From the IMG/VR virus record IMGVR_UViG_3300025727_000053, positions 1-23,399 of that record: a DNA stretch of 23,399 nucleotides, one strand, 5' to 3'. Under the pieces are notes generated by a model. The model was given only the letters and a program-made list of their open reading frames with translations, was not told the DNA's origin and did not search any database. Made by a program: the position numbers and the translations under genes. Within the stretch, counting starts at the first letter, position 1. Each line of letters opens with the position of its first letter. The DNA comes from a virus. Shown here in pieces: positions 1 to 6,860 of the stretch.

Positions 1-89
1 TCGTATATACATATCGCTATCAGCACTATTACTGCGGCTACTGCTAACAATATAATTAGGATTGGAAACCTGAAAAAGTAATAGCTCAC
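1..89 (-). CDS. Partial membrane protein running off the window
   Basis: A GTG at 89-87 directly follows the TGA of the upstream gene, in the same frame. It opens a frame continuing to base 1: 29 residues beginning MSYYFFRFPIL and continuing with IILLAVAAVIVLIAICIY. This is a clear signal-anchor or transmembrane helix after a short start. There is no strong ribosome site; translation would be coupled to the preceding gene. It could be a spanin, holin or signal-anchored endolysin. The assignment depends on the unseen remainder. Confidence 0.5.
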   Translation of the reverse strand, partial: MSYYFFRFPILIILLAVAAVIVLIAICIY

Positions 90-278
90 TCACAGCTTTA
101 TTGCTTCGATAACGCCTAGCTGTGTAGCGACCGCATAACCCAGAGCGCCATAAACGCAAGCCTTTATCTGAATCAATTGCGTATTGATGTTCGTAAGCGT
201 TTTTTCTAGGTCGTCGATTCGCCCGCGATGTACTTTTAGTATGGTATCCATTTCGCTACATTTCTCCGGTGTACTCAT
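90..278 (-). CDS. Small tail-anchored coiled-coil protein, XhlA-like (probable lysis gene)
   Basis: 62 aa. Residues 10-38 form a heptad-like helix (ILKVHRGRIDDLEKTLTNIN), followed by a hydrophobic segment (CVYGALGYAVATQLGVIEAI) near the C-terminus. This layout, coiled coil then C-terminal membrane anchor, is that of haemolysin XhlA-type lysis proteins and some holin partners; I see the layout, not a sure family match. The start overlaps the upstream stop by 4 bp (ATGA), with GAG as a weak ribosome site. Two cysteines (7 and 41). Confidence 0.6.
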   Translation of the reverse strand: MSTPEKCSEMDTILKVHRGRIDDLEKTLTNINTQLIQIKACVYGALGYAVATQLGVIEAIKL

Positions 279-550
279 CGCATCAACTCGTCTAATTGTC
301 GTTGATATCTGTCGATTTTTGCCTTGTCCAAGTTGCTTGGATTATCCAATAGTTGGAGTTCAAAGATTTTATCTTCAAGGTCGTTCTTCCTGATGTTGCT
401 AAACTCTTTTTTTGTTTGCGTCTGCGCTTGATCGAAAGTCTCTGCTGACACATATCTAGCATCTGCCCAGAGCAACGCACCTATCGACATCGTTATAATT
501 GAAATTCCGGCACTCATTATTATCCCTAACGTTGTTGTTGTTTTATCCAT
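275..550 (-). CDS. Small membrane protein with coiled coil (probable lysis gene)
   Basis: 91 aa from ATG 550, which overlaps the previous stop by 8 bp; a TTG one codon earlier is possible. One transmembrane helix at about 8-29 (LGIIMSAGISIITMSIGALLWA), followed by a long charged amphipathic region (AQTQTKKEFSNIRKNDLEDKI, in parts) likely to form a coiled coil. Single N-terminal TM plus periplasmic coiled coil is the plan of inner-membrane spanins; a holin accessory is also possible. Context after the fibre genes and beside two other small membrane genes points to a lysis cassette, but no endolysin is inside the window. Confidence 0.6.
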   Translation of the reverse strand: MDKTTTTLGIIMSAGISIITMSIGALLWADARYVSAETFDQAQTQTKKEFSNIRKNDLEDKIFELQLLDNPSNLDKAKIDRYQRQLDELMR

Positions 551-860
551 CAACTATCCACGCTTGCGTTTCTTCGTTCCACATATACATCTGGTCATCG
601 TCCGGCATTGGGGTTGGTGCATCCCATCGGCAAGTATCTTCGTTCAGTACCCATGACGGATATTGCTTCGGTGGAATAAAAGCGTCACGAACTTTGTCGT
701 ATGAGTATCCGATTCCTGCGTAGTTCTTGCGGAAGTTTCCGTTGTAGGATGTTTGTACCCAGAGAAATGAATCTCCAACGTAACCGGAGTTTATAAAATC
801 TTGTTCAGCTACTATGACCTGAGTGACTACGTTGTTTTCTAACTTTGCGAAATGGCTCAT
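543..860 (-). CDS. Conserved phage fibre-associated protein ('SHFAK' type)
   Basis: 105 aa. Starts MSHFAKLENNVVTQVIVAEQ and has FLWVQTSYNG, FRKNYAGIGYSYD, AFIPPKQYPSWVLNEDTC and MYMWNEETQAW. I recognise this protein from many phage genomes, mainly aquatic ones; other versions have a Gly/His-rich insertion between 'QTSYN' and 'RKNYAG', reduced here to one short junction. Function is not established; the order just after the adhesin resembles fibre assembly (Tfa-like) genes, and the C-terminal WVLDE..C.W pattern is compatible. It starts by overlap (ATGA) with GAGG 8 nt upstream. Confidence 0.75.
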   Translation of the reverse strand: MSHFAKLENNVVTQVIVAEQDFINSGYVGDSFLWVQTSYNGNFRKNYAGIGYSYDKVRDAFIPPKQYPSWVLNEDTCRWDAPTPMPDDDQMYMWNEETQAWIVDG

Positions 861-2977
861 ATTGCGTACCTCACTACTACTATGCCGGAGCCACCTGCCT
901 CATTGGAGGAGCTTACTCCTGCATTACCGCCGCCACCCCCACCACCACCGCTATTAACCGCACCAGCAGTACTCTCAGCACCAACGCCAGTGTTGTACCC
1001 ATAACCACCTCCGCCAGTACCCGGAACTCCACGAGTAGGATCGCCCCCACCACCTCCGCCACCGCCGTAATAAACTGATGTTCCATTGATGAAACTGCAC
1101 TGGAGTCCAGAACCACCAGCAGCACCGTTAGCAGCAGTGCCTGCTCCACCACCTCCACCAGACTGCTTAGCACCAGACCAACTGGTACTGGGCGGATTGG
1201 CTCCATTGTTTCCATGATAATTAGTGCCGCCTGAGATAGCTGATCCCCCTACAGCACCGGGATTGATACCGCCGCCGCCGCCTGAACCTCCATCGAGTCC
1301 ATGATCTTTAGAATCAATAAATCCTGCTCCACCTGCTCCGCCACCGATAGCGGTTGCGACTGATGAAAGTGCTGATGCAGAGCCATTATATCCAGTCTCC
1401 CGCACGTCGGGAGGAGATGCCCCTCCTGCACCGACAGTTACACTCAATGTTCCGACATCGAAACTCTCAGTGACTCCGCTTTTATATACTTGTCCTGCGC
1501 CACCACCTCCGCCGCCAGCATTATGCCCTGCGCCACCTCCTCCGCCGCCGCCTACAACCAGCACCTCCGCCACCCCACCATAAGTTACTACGAGATTGCC
1601 AGAACTCGTAAAAGTATGAGACCGGTAGTCAATACCGTCCTGCGTGTATTGGGTTTCTGTCCCACCACTCATTACTGCCGTATGGCTAACCGAACCCTCT
1701 CCATAACCAACATTAGCCCACCTATTCAGACCAGTAGTTGCATCTGTACAAATAAACGCTTCACCAGATGTGGAGTTAATCCAGAAGTGTCCTACTGCAA
1801 GGTTTGATGTAATAAGTGGGTCAGTTGTTGCTGTTGTAGAGTCGGTTAATTCTGCGAGTGTTGTTGCTCCACCACCTGTACCACCGGCACTAGCAGTCGG
1901 AGCTGTGATTCTAAATCGTGCTGTTGCATCTGCACCTGTGTTATTCGTGATCGTTGTCGTGAACTCGTCGGTGAACTGAACTCCCCAATCGTTGTATGTT
2001 TCTAGTTGCCAGTGTGTTGATGCTACTGAATAAGTTGCTTCGTATCGACTTGTGGGTGGTGTGAATGAAGCTGTATATTTTGCTACTCCTACAGACACGA
2101 TTAAATCGTCCATATAGCCGTTGAATGGATAACTGTCACCAGCGTAATACCCTCCCACTTTAGACGGGGTATTAGAAAAATCAGTGCTTGAAACCCATGT
2201 CGCGCCTTGCTGAGAGCCGTCGACAAACAGCATATGATTATTACCGGATTTCACAAAAGCAACGTGTTGCCACGTGTTTAGCACTGGGGCGGATGCGCCA
2301 TTTATCACAAAACCTGTGGAATGTATTGCCCAATTGCCGGGATTAGTTGCTATAGCAAAACCATTGGGGTTACCATCCGAAGTCCTAGAATCCCAATAAT
2401 GCGTGTAAGTCGGAACTGATGTGGTGTATGCCCAAAACTCTATCGTGAAATCATCAGTACCCGTTGCGATAGGCACTGACAGGCTCGATGATAATGGAAA
2501 TGCAAGAGAGTCGTATCCAGTCCACTTTTGTTGAGCCGAACTCAGAACCACTCCTGAATTTGTTATAGATATTAGCCCGACATTATCAGTGAGAGAACTT
2601 TGCACTACTAATTTAGTAGTGCTTGGCGTATAGGAATTTCCTGCAACCTCAACAAACTTCTCAATATAAACCGAGCGTAGATCGCTTGCATCAGCGACAT
2701 GGGTTAGTACAGTTGTTGCCCCGGTAGCTACCGTTAATGTCTCATCATACTCATCTCTACTAGCATCGTGGTTATCCCATATAACGCCTGCTGTTAGGTT
2801 GGTTGTGCCGCCTGTGCCGCCACCTGATCCGACAACCTGAACAATCGAGTCATCGGTATGCTTAGTGAACAATTTCCCGTCACTAGTATTTACGGCTAAT
2901 TCTCCGACATCTAAGTCAGACGAAGTCGGTTGCGCTCCGGCAGTTGAAGATTTCTTTGTTAGAATTCTGTTAGCCAT
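857..2977 (-). CDS. Tail fibre adhesin with LamG-like and polyglycine domains
   Basis: 706 aa, the largest fibre gene. Residues 1-48 (ANRILTKKSSTAGAQPTSSD, VGELAVNTSDGKLFTKH) form a fibre head module as in the neighbouring gene. Residues 155-310 form a LamG/concanavalin-like jelly roll: DDFTIEFWAYTTS, WDSRTSDG, NTWQHVAFVKSG, LFVDGSQQGA, GYMDDLIVSVGVAKY. A common fibre segment (LAVGHFWINSTSGEAF) lies near 393. The C-terminal about 235 residues (470-706) are polyglycine tracts between short strands (VVGGGGGGGAG, YGGGGGGGGD), ending SGIVVVRYAI. Such Gly-rich domains resemble gp38-type adhesins built as polyglycine II sandwiches. Both lectin-like parts suggest sugar receptor binding. AGGAAA precedes the ATG; its stop overlaps the next start by 4 bp. 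Confidence 0.85.
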   Translation of the reverse strand: MANRILTKKSSTAGAQPTSSDLDVGELAVNTSDGKLFTKHTDDSIVQVVGSGGGTGGTTNLTAGVIWDNHDASRDEYDETLTVATGATTVLTHVADASDLRSVYIEKFVEVAGNSYTPSTTKLVVQSSLTDNVGLISITNSGVVLSSAQQKWTGYDSLAFPLSSSLSVPIATGTDDFTIEFWAYTTSVPTYTHYWDSRTSDGNPNGFAIATNPGNWAIHSTGFVINGASAPVLNTWQHVAFVKSGNNHMLFVDGSQQGATWVSSTDFSNTPSKVGGYYAGDSYPFNGYMDDLIVSVGVAKYTASFTPPTSRYEATYSVASTHWQLETYNDWGVQFTDEFTTTITNNTGADATARFRITAPTASAGGTGGGATTLAELTDSTTATTDPLITSNLAVGHFWINSTSGEAFICTDATTGLNRWANVGYGEGSVSHTAVMSGGTETQYTQDGIDYRSHTFTSSGNLVVTYGGVAEVLVVGGGGGGGAGHNAGGGGGGAGQVYKSGVTESFDVGTLSVTVGAGGASPPDVRETGYNGSASALSSVATAIGGGAGGAGFIDSKDHGLDGGSGGGGGINPGAVGGSAISGGTNYHGNNGANPPSTSWSGAKQSGGGGGAGTAANGAAGGSGLQCSFINGTSVYYGGGGGGGGDPTRGVPGTGGGGYGYNTGVGAESTAGAVNSGGGGGGGGNAGVSSSNEAGGSGIVVVRYAI
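860..1570 (-). repeat. Glycine-codon-rich low-complexity tract
   Basis: Runs of GGN codons encode at least eight stretches of four or more consecutive glycines in the fibre's C-terminal domain. On the plus strand this appears as repeated CCACC/CCGCC. Such tracts can recombine or be misassembled. Confidence 0.7.
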
Positions 2978-2985
2978 AATTTTTC

Positions 2986-3837
2986 CTAGAAAGTGCCGCC
3001 GTCAAGAACCGCATCAGCATCCATTTTGAGTCCAATAGCGTTGGTGATTGTTGTCGCAAAGTTCTCGTCTGCGCCAAGAGCCGCAGATAACTCAGCCAAT
3101 GTGTCCAACGCTGCCGGAGCAGAGTTAACCAGGGCATTGATCGCTACAGTTGTCGCAGATGTGACGAATTGAGTCGTTGCCAGTTGCGTTGTGTTTGTAC
3201 CTGCTGCCGCTGTCGGTGCTGTCGGTGTTCCAGTGAATGCCGGTGAGTCTGTTCCTGCTCCACCACCCCCAGAAACAGCCGCAACTGCTGTGGTCACAAA
3301 AGCAGTGCTGGCTATCTGTGTTGTGTTGGTTCCTGCCGATGCAGTCGCAACATTTGCGATGCCGGTGAAGGTCGGACTCGCAAGTTTTGCGTAAGTCGAA
3401 TCAACCTGTGCTTTCGTATAGTACGCTGTGTTGTGGTCGTGACCGGTATCAGATTTCAGTGCAAGTGCCGCCGCATCTTCTATCTTGGTATTTGTAGTCG
3501 CTTGGTCGGCTTTCGCACCGACTGCTGTGTTGACTTCGGTCTTTGTGTACGTTGTAGACTGATTTGCTTTGGCATCAAGCAACGCATCTGTCGCTATTTT
3601 TGTGTAAGTGGTCGATTGATCGGCTTTCAACCCGACTGCATTATCCACTTGCGTCTGGGTATACACATCAGCCACATTCGCTTTTAGCGCTTGATCGCCG
3701 CCGATGTTTTTGATGTTGCCACCAGACTCACCAATAAAAAGATTCTTTGAGTTCTCAGAGTATGCAAGTTCACCCTCTACCAGAGATGTGGGTGTCGCTA
3801 CACTCAACGAGCGTTTGATTTTAATTACATTAGCCAT
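2986..3837 (-). CDS. Tail fibre protein with 19-residue repeats
   Basis: 283 aa. N-terminal module (ANVIKIKRSLSVATPTSLVE, GELAYSENSKNLFIG) is like the head domain of many fibres and Mtd-type proteins. Residues 58-133 are four 19-residue repeats beginning Y/NT(K/Q) (YTQTQVDNAVGLKADQST and relatives), suited to a triple-stranded fibre shaft. Two copies of SP.FTG...TA.AGTNTTQ.A.T.FVT follow at 154-182 and 198-226. The C-terminal PAALDTLAELSAALGADENF is a widespread fibre repeat, and it ends DADAVLDGGTF. Expected to trimerise and extend from the tail tip. AAGGGAA precedes the ATG. Confidence 0.82.
   Translation of the reverse strand: MANVIKIKRSLSVATPTSLVEGELAYSENSKNLFIGESGGNIKNIGGDQALKANVADVYTQTQVDNAVGLKADQSTTYTKIATDALLDAKANQSTTYTKTEVNTAVGAKADQATTNTKIEDAAALALKSDTGHDHNTAYYTKAQVDSTYAKLASPTFTGIANVATASAGTNTTQIASTAFVTTAVAAVSGGGGAGTDSPAFTGTPTAPTAAAGTNTTQLATTQFVTSATTVAINALVNSAPAALDTLAELSAALGADENFATTITNAIGLKMDADAVLDGGTF
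3157..3378 (-). repeat. Two-copy fibre repeat SP.FTG...AGTNTTQ
   Basis: Residues 154-182 and 198-226 of the fibre are two copies, 44 residues apart, of a SP(T/A)FTG ... AGTNTTQ(I/L)A(S/T)T.FVT unit, separated by a glycine-rich hinge (SGGGGAGTD). This unit is common in phage tail fibres. Confidence 0.75.
3439..3666 (-). repeat. Four 57-bp coding repeats (fibre shaft)
   Basis: Encodes residues 58-76, 77-95, 96-114 and 115-133 of the fibre: four units of exactly 19 residues sharing T-(Y/N)-T-K, central alanines and (K/A)A(D/N)Q(S/A)T. Divergent at DNA level, conserved in protein. Confidence 0.75.
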
Positions 3838-3848
3838 AGTAGTTCCCT

Positions 3849-4091
3849 TTAGAAATATCCACCGTTGAGCGACAACTCAGTTGGTGTTTGATTGTGAATC
3901 GTGTCCGCATCAAGACCACTTCCAGAGCCATCGACCGTTTTCAGTTTCGTGAGAATTTCACTCGCTGTTTCAGCCGTTGCCATGTTCGCGTTCTTGATTC
4001 GTTTGTTGATGCCATTGTCATTAATGACAAACTCCATCTCGTCTTTGGGGGTAGTCAGTTCCGGTAACCCGGAGATTGCTGAATCAGCCAT
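3849..4091 (-). CDS. Short fibre-head protein (stand-alone N-terminal module)
   Basis: 80 aa. The first 40 residues (ADSAISGLPELTTPKDEMEF, VINDNGINKRIKNANM) match the beginning of the 642-aa fibre (TDLPEV.....MEVLVDDAG..KKITRANF). The remaining part (VDGSGSGLDADTIHNQTP) resembles a fibre segment, and it ends LNGGYF. So it looks like a fibre N-terminus without body. GAGG lies 5-6 nt upstream of the ATG. It might cap or link fibre proteins, or be a remnant after loss of its distal part. A clean ribosome site and overlaps argue for an active gene. Confidence 0.6.
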   Translation of the reverse strand: MADSAISGLPELTTPKDEMEFVINDNGINKRIKNANMATAETASEILTKLKTVDGSGSGLDADTIHNQTPTELSLNGGYF

Positions 4092-4404
4092 TCAGACCTC
4101 GCTTTTCAGCCTTAAGCTGAAACTCCCATGCCGCATCAATGCCGGACGAGTTAACTGTTATTTGTGCAACGTAAACGGTATTGTGTCGCAACTGCAAATC
4201 GCTCTGCAAACTGAACGCATAGTCACCATCGCTAGTCGCAACATAATTCATAGCGACCGGAAACGATTGACCTGCAACTGCATTGCCAGATGTGTCATTC
4301 AGCGACAGCATCACAGTCGCGTCATTGACAACGACATTCGTTGCGGCATTCGTTAGCCCAGAAATCGACACGATATTGTCATTGCCGATGTACAAAGTTT
4401 TCAT
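4084..4404 (-). CDS. Small beta-sandwich tail-region protein, hypothetical
   Basis: 106 aa, with GGAGG and AGGA just upstream of the ATG. The pattern (TLYIGNDNIVSISGL, VMLSLNDTSGNAVAGQSFPVAM, YVATSDGDYAFSLQ, YVAQITVNSSGIDAAWEFQL) fits a single immunoglobulin-like beta-sandwich, similar in style to N-terminal domains of baseplate and fibre-anchoring proteins. No transmembrane segment. It lies between two other small fibre-region genes, overlapping each (4 and 8 bp). Function unknown; likely an adaptor or decoration of the tail tip. Confidence 0.6.
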   Translation of the reverse strand: MKTLYIGNDNIVSISGLTNAATNVVVNDATVMLSLNDTSGNAVAGQSFPVAMNYVATSDGDYAFSLQSDLQLRHNTVYVAQITVNSSGIDAAWEFQLKAEKRGLNG

Positions 4405-4634
4405 ATTCCTACCTCCAATTTTATCCTATCGACACCGTTCTCTTGCAGCAAATATCCGCCGTTTTCCAACAGCAGAAACGAATCCGGCAACACGGGCAAA
4501 ACAATCTCGTTAACTGCAATCGTGCCTGACATGCTGACTGCCACATTGAGTGACATATCGAGCGCAATCTTGCTATCAATACTCGTCTTTTTGAGTGCCG
4601 GTGCTACGCCAAATTGTGCCGTTGCATTTGCCAC
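4401..4634 (-). CDS. Small hypothetical tail-region protein
   Basis: 77 aa from GTG 4634, overlapping the preceding TAG (TAGTG). It has two visible parts: an alternating hydrophobic N-terminal segment (ALKKTSIDSKIALDMSLNVAVSM) and a C-terminal repeat of FLLLENGGYLLQENGVD, a 'LLLE(D/N)G' motif common in phage fibre proteins. No signal peptide or membrane helix is evident. It overlaps the next gene by 4 bp (ATGA). I do not recognise a function; by context an accessory fibre part. Confidence 0.6.
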   Translation of the reverse strand: MANATAQFGVAPALKKTSIDSKIALDMSLNVAVSMSGTIAVNEIVLPVLPDSFLLLENGGYLLQENGVDRIKLEVGI

Positions 4635-6562
4635 TAGAATCTCACCAACAGTTTATTGGTTGTCAGTGCTGTGCCTGCAAAGATCGACAGTTCACCCTCT
4701 CCAGTTTGCAATGCCCCATCGGGTGCTATCCACATTGGTGTTCCCGGCACTAGACCTGTATGCGTATTTTCAATTGACCCAACCGTGAGAATTAATGCAG
4801 AGTCACCACTTAGGAAATTGTCAGCAGCAAACCCTAGAAAATACCCATCAGCAAGCGACGAACTCATTCGTTCCTCACCCGGACGATAAAGCGATACATC
4901 TATTGATGCCCCGTTAGTGTAAGCCCACAATGCTTGATGTGCGTGTGTAACCATATGCCCAGAGACACTATACCCGGTCAATAGTGTGATTGTGCTACTG
5001 TAGCTGCCGACAATAACACTCGTTACATAGGTATTTTCATTGACATGCAGAGCGCCGATTAGTGAATGACCAGTGGAAAGCGAACCTTTCATGTATGTAA
5101 AAGCACTGCGCTCTGGATCATAAATAATCTCAATATCATCAGGGTGAGGTGTAGACCCGTTAGGGTGGTATCCGGGCAACCCATGATTATCGGTAGCATT
5201 GTCATGGATGATTGGCGCAGAAGAAGCGCTACTTTGTTCCACCCACAAAGAGTCGATATGATAACTTTTATTATATTCGTGCGGATACGTTCCCTGCTTG
5301 AACTGCATGAAAACTTGTAAGTTAACCATTACGCACTTGCTTGCTTCCCATGCTGTTGTTATTTTGTACTTCCCCGGTGCGAACCCCCAAGGTGAACTAG
5401 ACCAACCCCCTGTGTCCGTACCGGTGGTGTGCCATTCGCGCCCCGATGCCCCGTTAAATCCCCAATATTTTGTGTAATCCACACAGATGCAATAAATATC
5501 CATGTCAAAAGTGAGTGTTGTACCACTTTCGCCGAGCCAAGGCGCAAAAGTTCCTGCCGGTGAAAACGCATGAACAGCAGTAGCGTTCAGAAAACTGGTA
5601 TTATTACTGCTATTGAACGGTTGAAAAAGATCACCGACTACCGAAAGCGTTGACCCATTAAATGTGTAAATCCCGATTGTCCTGCGACCACCGTTGTTTG
5701 AATAGTAAGCGATATTGTAGGGATCGACCGGAGCCGCAAGATTTCCATAACCCGAAAATCCACCAAGCGCACCCTCAAGTGCAGAATCAAAAGCACCATA
5801 CGTCAGAACAACTTTATCGTTCACCGCATCATAAAAAGCGGAACTCTCGTAAAATGTCGCGTGATGCCCGTTATTGAAACTTTGTGCTGCGTTCCACTGT
5901 ATCGCCCCGGCAGTCAATGCTCCCACTTGAAACTTAGCACCATTTTCTGTGTCGTACCAAATCAATATCTTGTCATCGACAATACAAGTCGCAATGTATC
6001 CGTAATGTTCGTAGCGAACACCCCACAAAAAATCTGTGACTGACAATGAAGAATCAATATCAACAACGAAATCATCATCTGAAAGCTCGTTCGACACGGT
6101 GTGCCCGACGATATACTTTATTTCTGTTGTGCCTACCCGATCTTTAGCCTGAACACTATTGTTGCCAACGGTGTAAAAAATAACTGATTGCTCACGCACT
6201 GCGTCATAAACAGAATTTTGAATCTTCACCTGTGTGCCAGACGAAATTGATCCGATCTCGATGTGTTCTGTCGGAAATGCCTGCATGGATTCTCCAACAG
6301 ACGAAACAGTGCCGTCAGAGTTCAATACAATAGCATCGCCTGCTGTCAAATCGCCCAACGCTATCAATTCGACAGCGCCACCAACACCAACTCCACCACC
6401 GGCAGAAGTTCCTCCGGCAGTTGTTGTTCCGGCGGATGCTAATCCATCGACAAAGTTTGCTCTGGTTATCTTCTTGACAGTACCGGCATCGTCGACCAAA
6501 ACCTCCATCGCATTATCTGCGACCAAAACTTCTGGTAGGTCGGTTAATTTAGTCTGTGCCAT
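4634..6562 (-). CDS. Large tail fibre protein, beta-propeller-like
   Basis: 642 aa from ATG 6562, chosen because AGGAG lies 6 nt upstream; a longer frame to 6586 has none. Residues 1-45 (AQTKLTDLPEVLVADNAMEVLVDDAG) form a short N-terminal module shared with the 80-aa protein encoded at 3849-4091. A glycine/alanine-rich hinge follows (45-62). The body has recurring units like SVYDAVREQSVIFYTVGNN (117-135) and AFYDAVNDKVVLTYGAFDS (242-260), suggesting blades of a propeller or a repeated beta fold. The final residues (PDGALQTGEGELSIFAGTAL, then TTNKLLVRF) match ends I have seen in marine phage fibres. It probably contributes to receptor or glycan binding. Confidence 0.7.
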   Translation of the reverse strand: MAQTKLTDLPEVLVADNAMEVLVDDAGTVKKITRANFVDGLASAGTTTAGGTSAGGGVGVGGAVELIALGDLTAGDAIVLNSDGTVSSVGESMQAFPTEHIEIGSISSGTQVKIQNSVYDAVREQSVIFYTVGNNSVQAKDRVGTTEIKYIVGHTVSNELSDDDFVVDIDSSLSVTDFLWGVRYEHYGYIATCIVDDKILIWYDTENGAKFQVGALTAGAIQWNAAQSFNNGHHATFYESSAFYDAVNDKVVLTYGAFDSALEGALGGFSGYGNLAAPVDPYNIAYYSNNGGRRTIGIYTFNGSTLSVVGDLFQPFNSSNNTSFLNATAVHAFSPAGTFAPWLGESGTTLTFDMDIYCICVDYTKYWGFNGASGREWHTTGTDTGGWSSSPWGFAPGKYKITTAWEASKCVMVNLQVFMQFKQGTYPHEYNKSYHIDSLWVEQSSASSAPIIHDNATDNHGLPGYHPNGSTPHPDDIEIIYDPERSAFTYMKGSLSTGHSLIGALHVNENTYVTSVIVGSYSSTITLLTGYSVSGHMVTHAHQALWAYTNGASIDVSLYRPGEERMSSSLADGYFLGFAADNFLSGDSALILTVGSIENTHTGLVPGTPMWIAPDGALQTGEGELSIFAGTALTTNKLLVRF

Positions 6563-6860
6563 TTTGGACTCCTGTGATTTTTGCAACGAGCAACTGGCTA
6601 TTCAATGCCATGCTTTTCTTGTTTGATTCCACCATCTCATCACGGAATGACGAAATCGCTTGTGTTTGTCCTCTGTTGGTCTGGCTCATTTCAATCTGCA
6701 AAACCGGCATCCATGCGATGGCACAACGATATTCATCCAATTCTTCATGTGACTGAGGATTTTTGCCAACCACTTTTGTCCACCAGTGGCATTGATGGAT
6801 TTTGCCATCTTTGATTTCTTCACACTGGCTACCCAGAGGGCATGTTTTTACAATTTCCAT
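6549..6860 (-). CDS. Conserved four-cysteine phage protein, function unknown
   Basis: 103 aa. N-terminus has CPLGSQC (Cys7, Cys13), then HQC (Cys24) and YRC (Cys46): four cysteines in a zinc-ribbon or disulfide-like spacing, with WWTKVVGKNPQSHEELDEYRCAIAWMPVL between them. I recognise this layout (CPLGS.C..I.DG.IH.C.W...L.GK.P.....DE..CAIAW.P.L) from many unannotated phage proteins near fibre genes. The C-terminus is a helical tail (SFRDEMVESNKKSMAL). Its gene overlaps fibre genes on both sides (1 and 14 bp). Possible fibre chaperone or metal-stabilised tip part; this is speculation. Confidence 0.6.
   Translation of the reverse strand: MEIVKTCPLGSQCEEIKDGKIHQCHWWTKVVGKNPQSHEELDEYRCAIAWMPVLQIEMSQTNRGQTQAISSFRDEMVESNKKSMALNSQLLVAKITGVQNGTD

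Noticed and set aside
3439-3666. CRISPR-like regular repeat
   Set aside because: The 57-bp periodic units are coding, in frame and conserved at protein level; there are no unique spacers.
3901-4356. 151-codon plus-strand frame across three small genes
   Set aside because: Opposes three minus-strand genes that each have good ribosome sites and stop-start overlaps; no recognisable motifs.
857-6562. Diversity-generating retroelement variable region in fibre genes
   Set aside because: No reverse transcriptase, template repeat or Avd-like gene is in the window, and I see no paired near-identical repeats differing at adenines.
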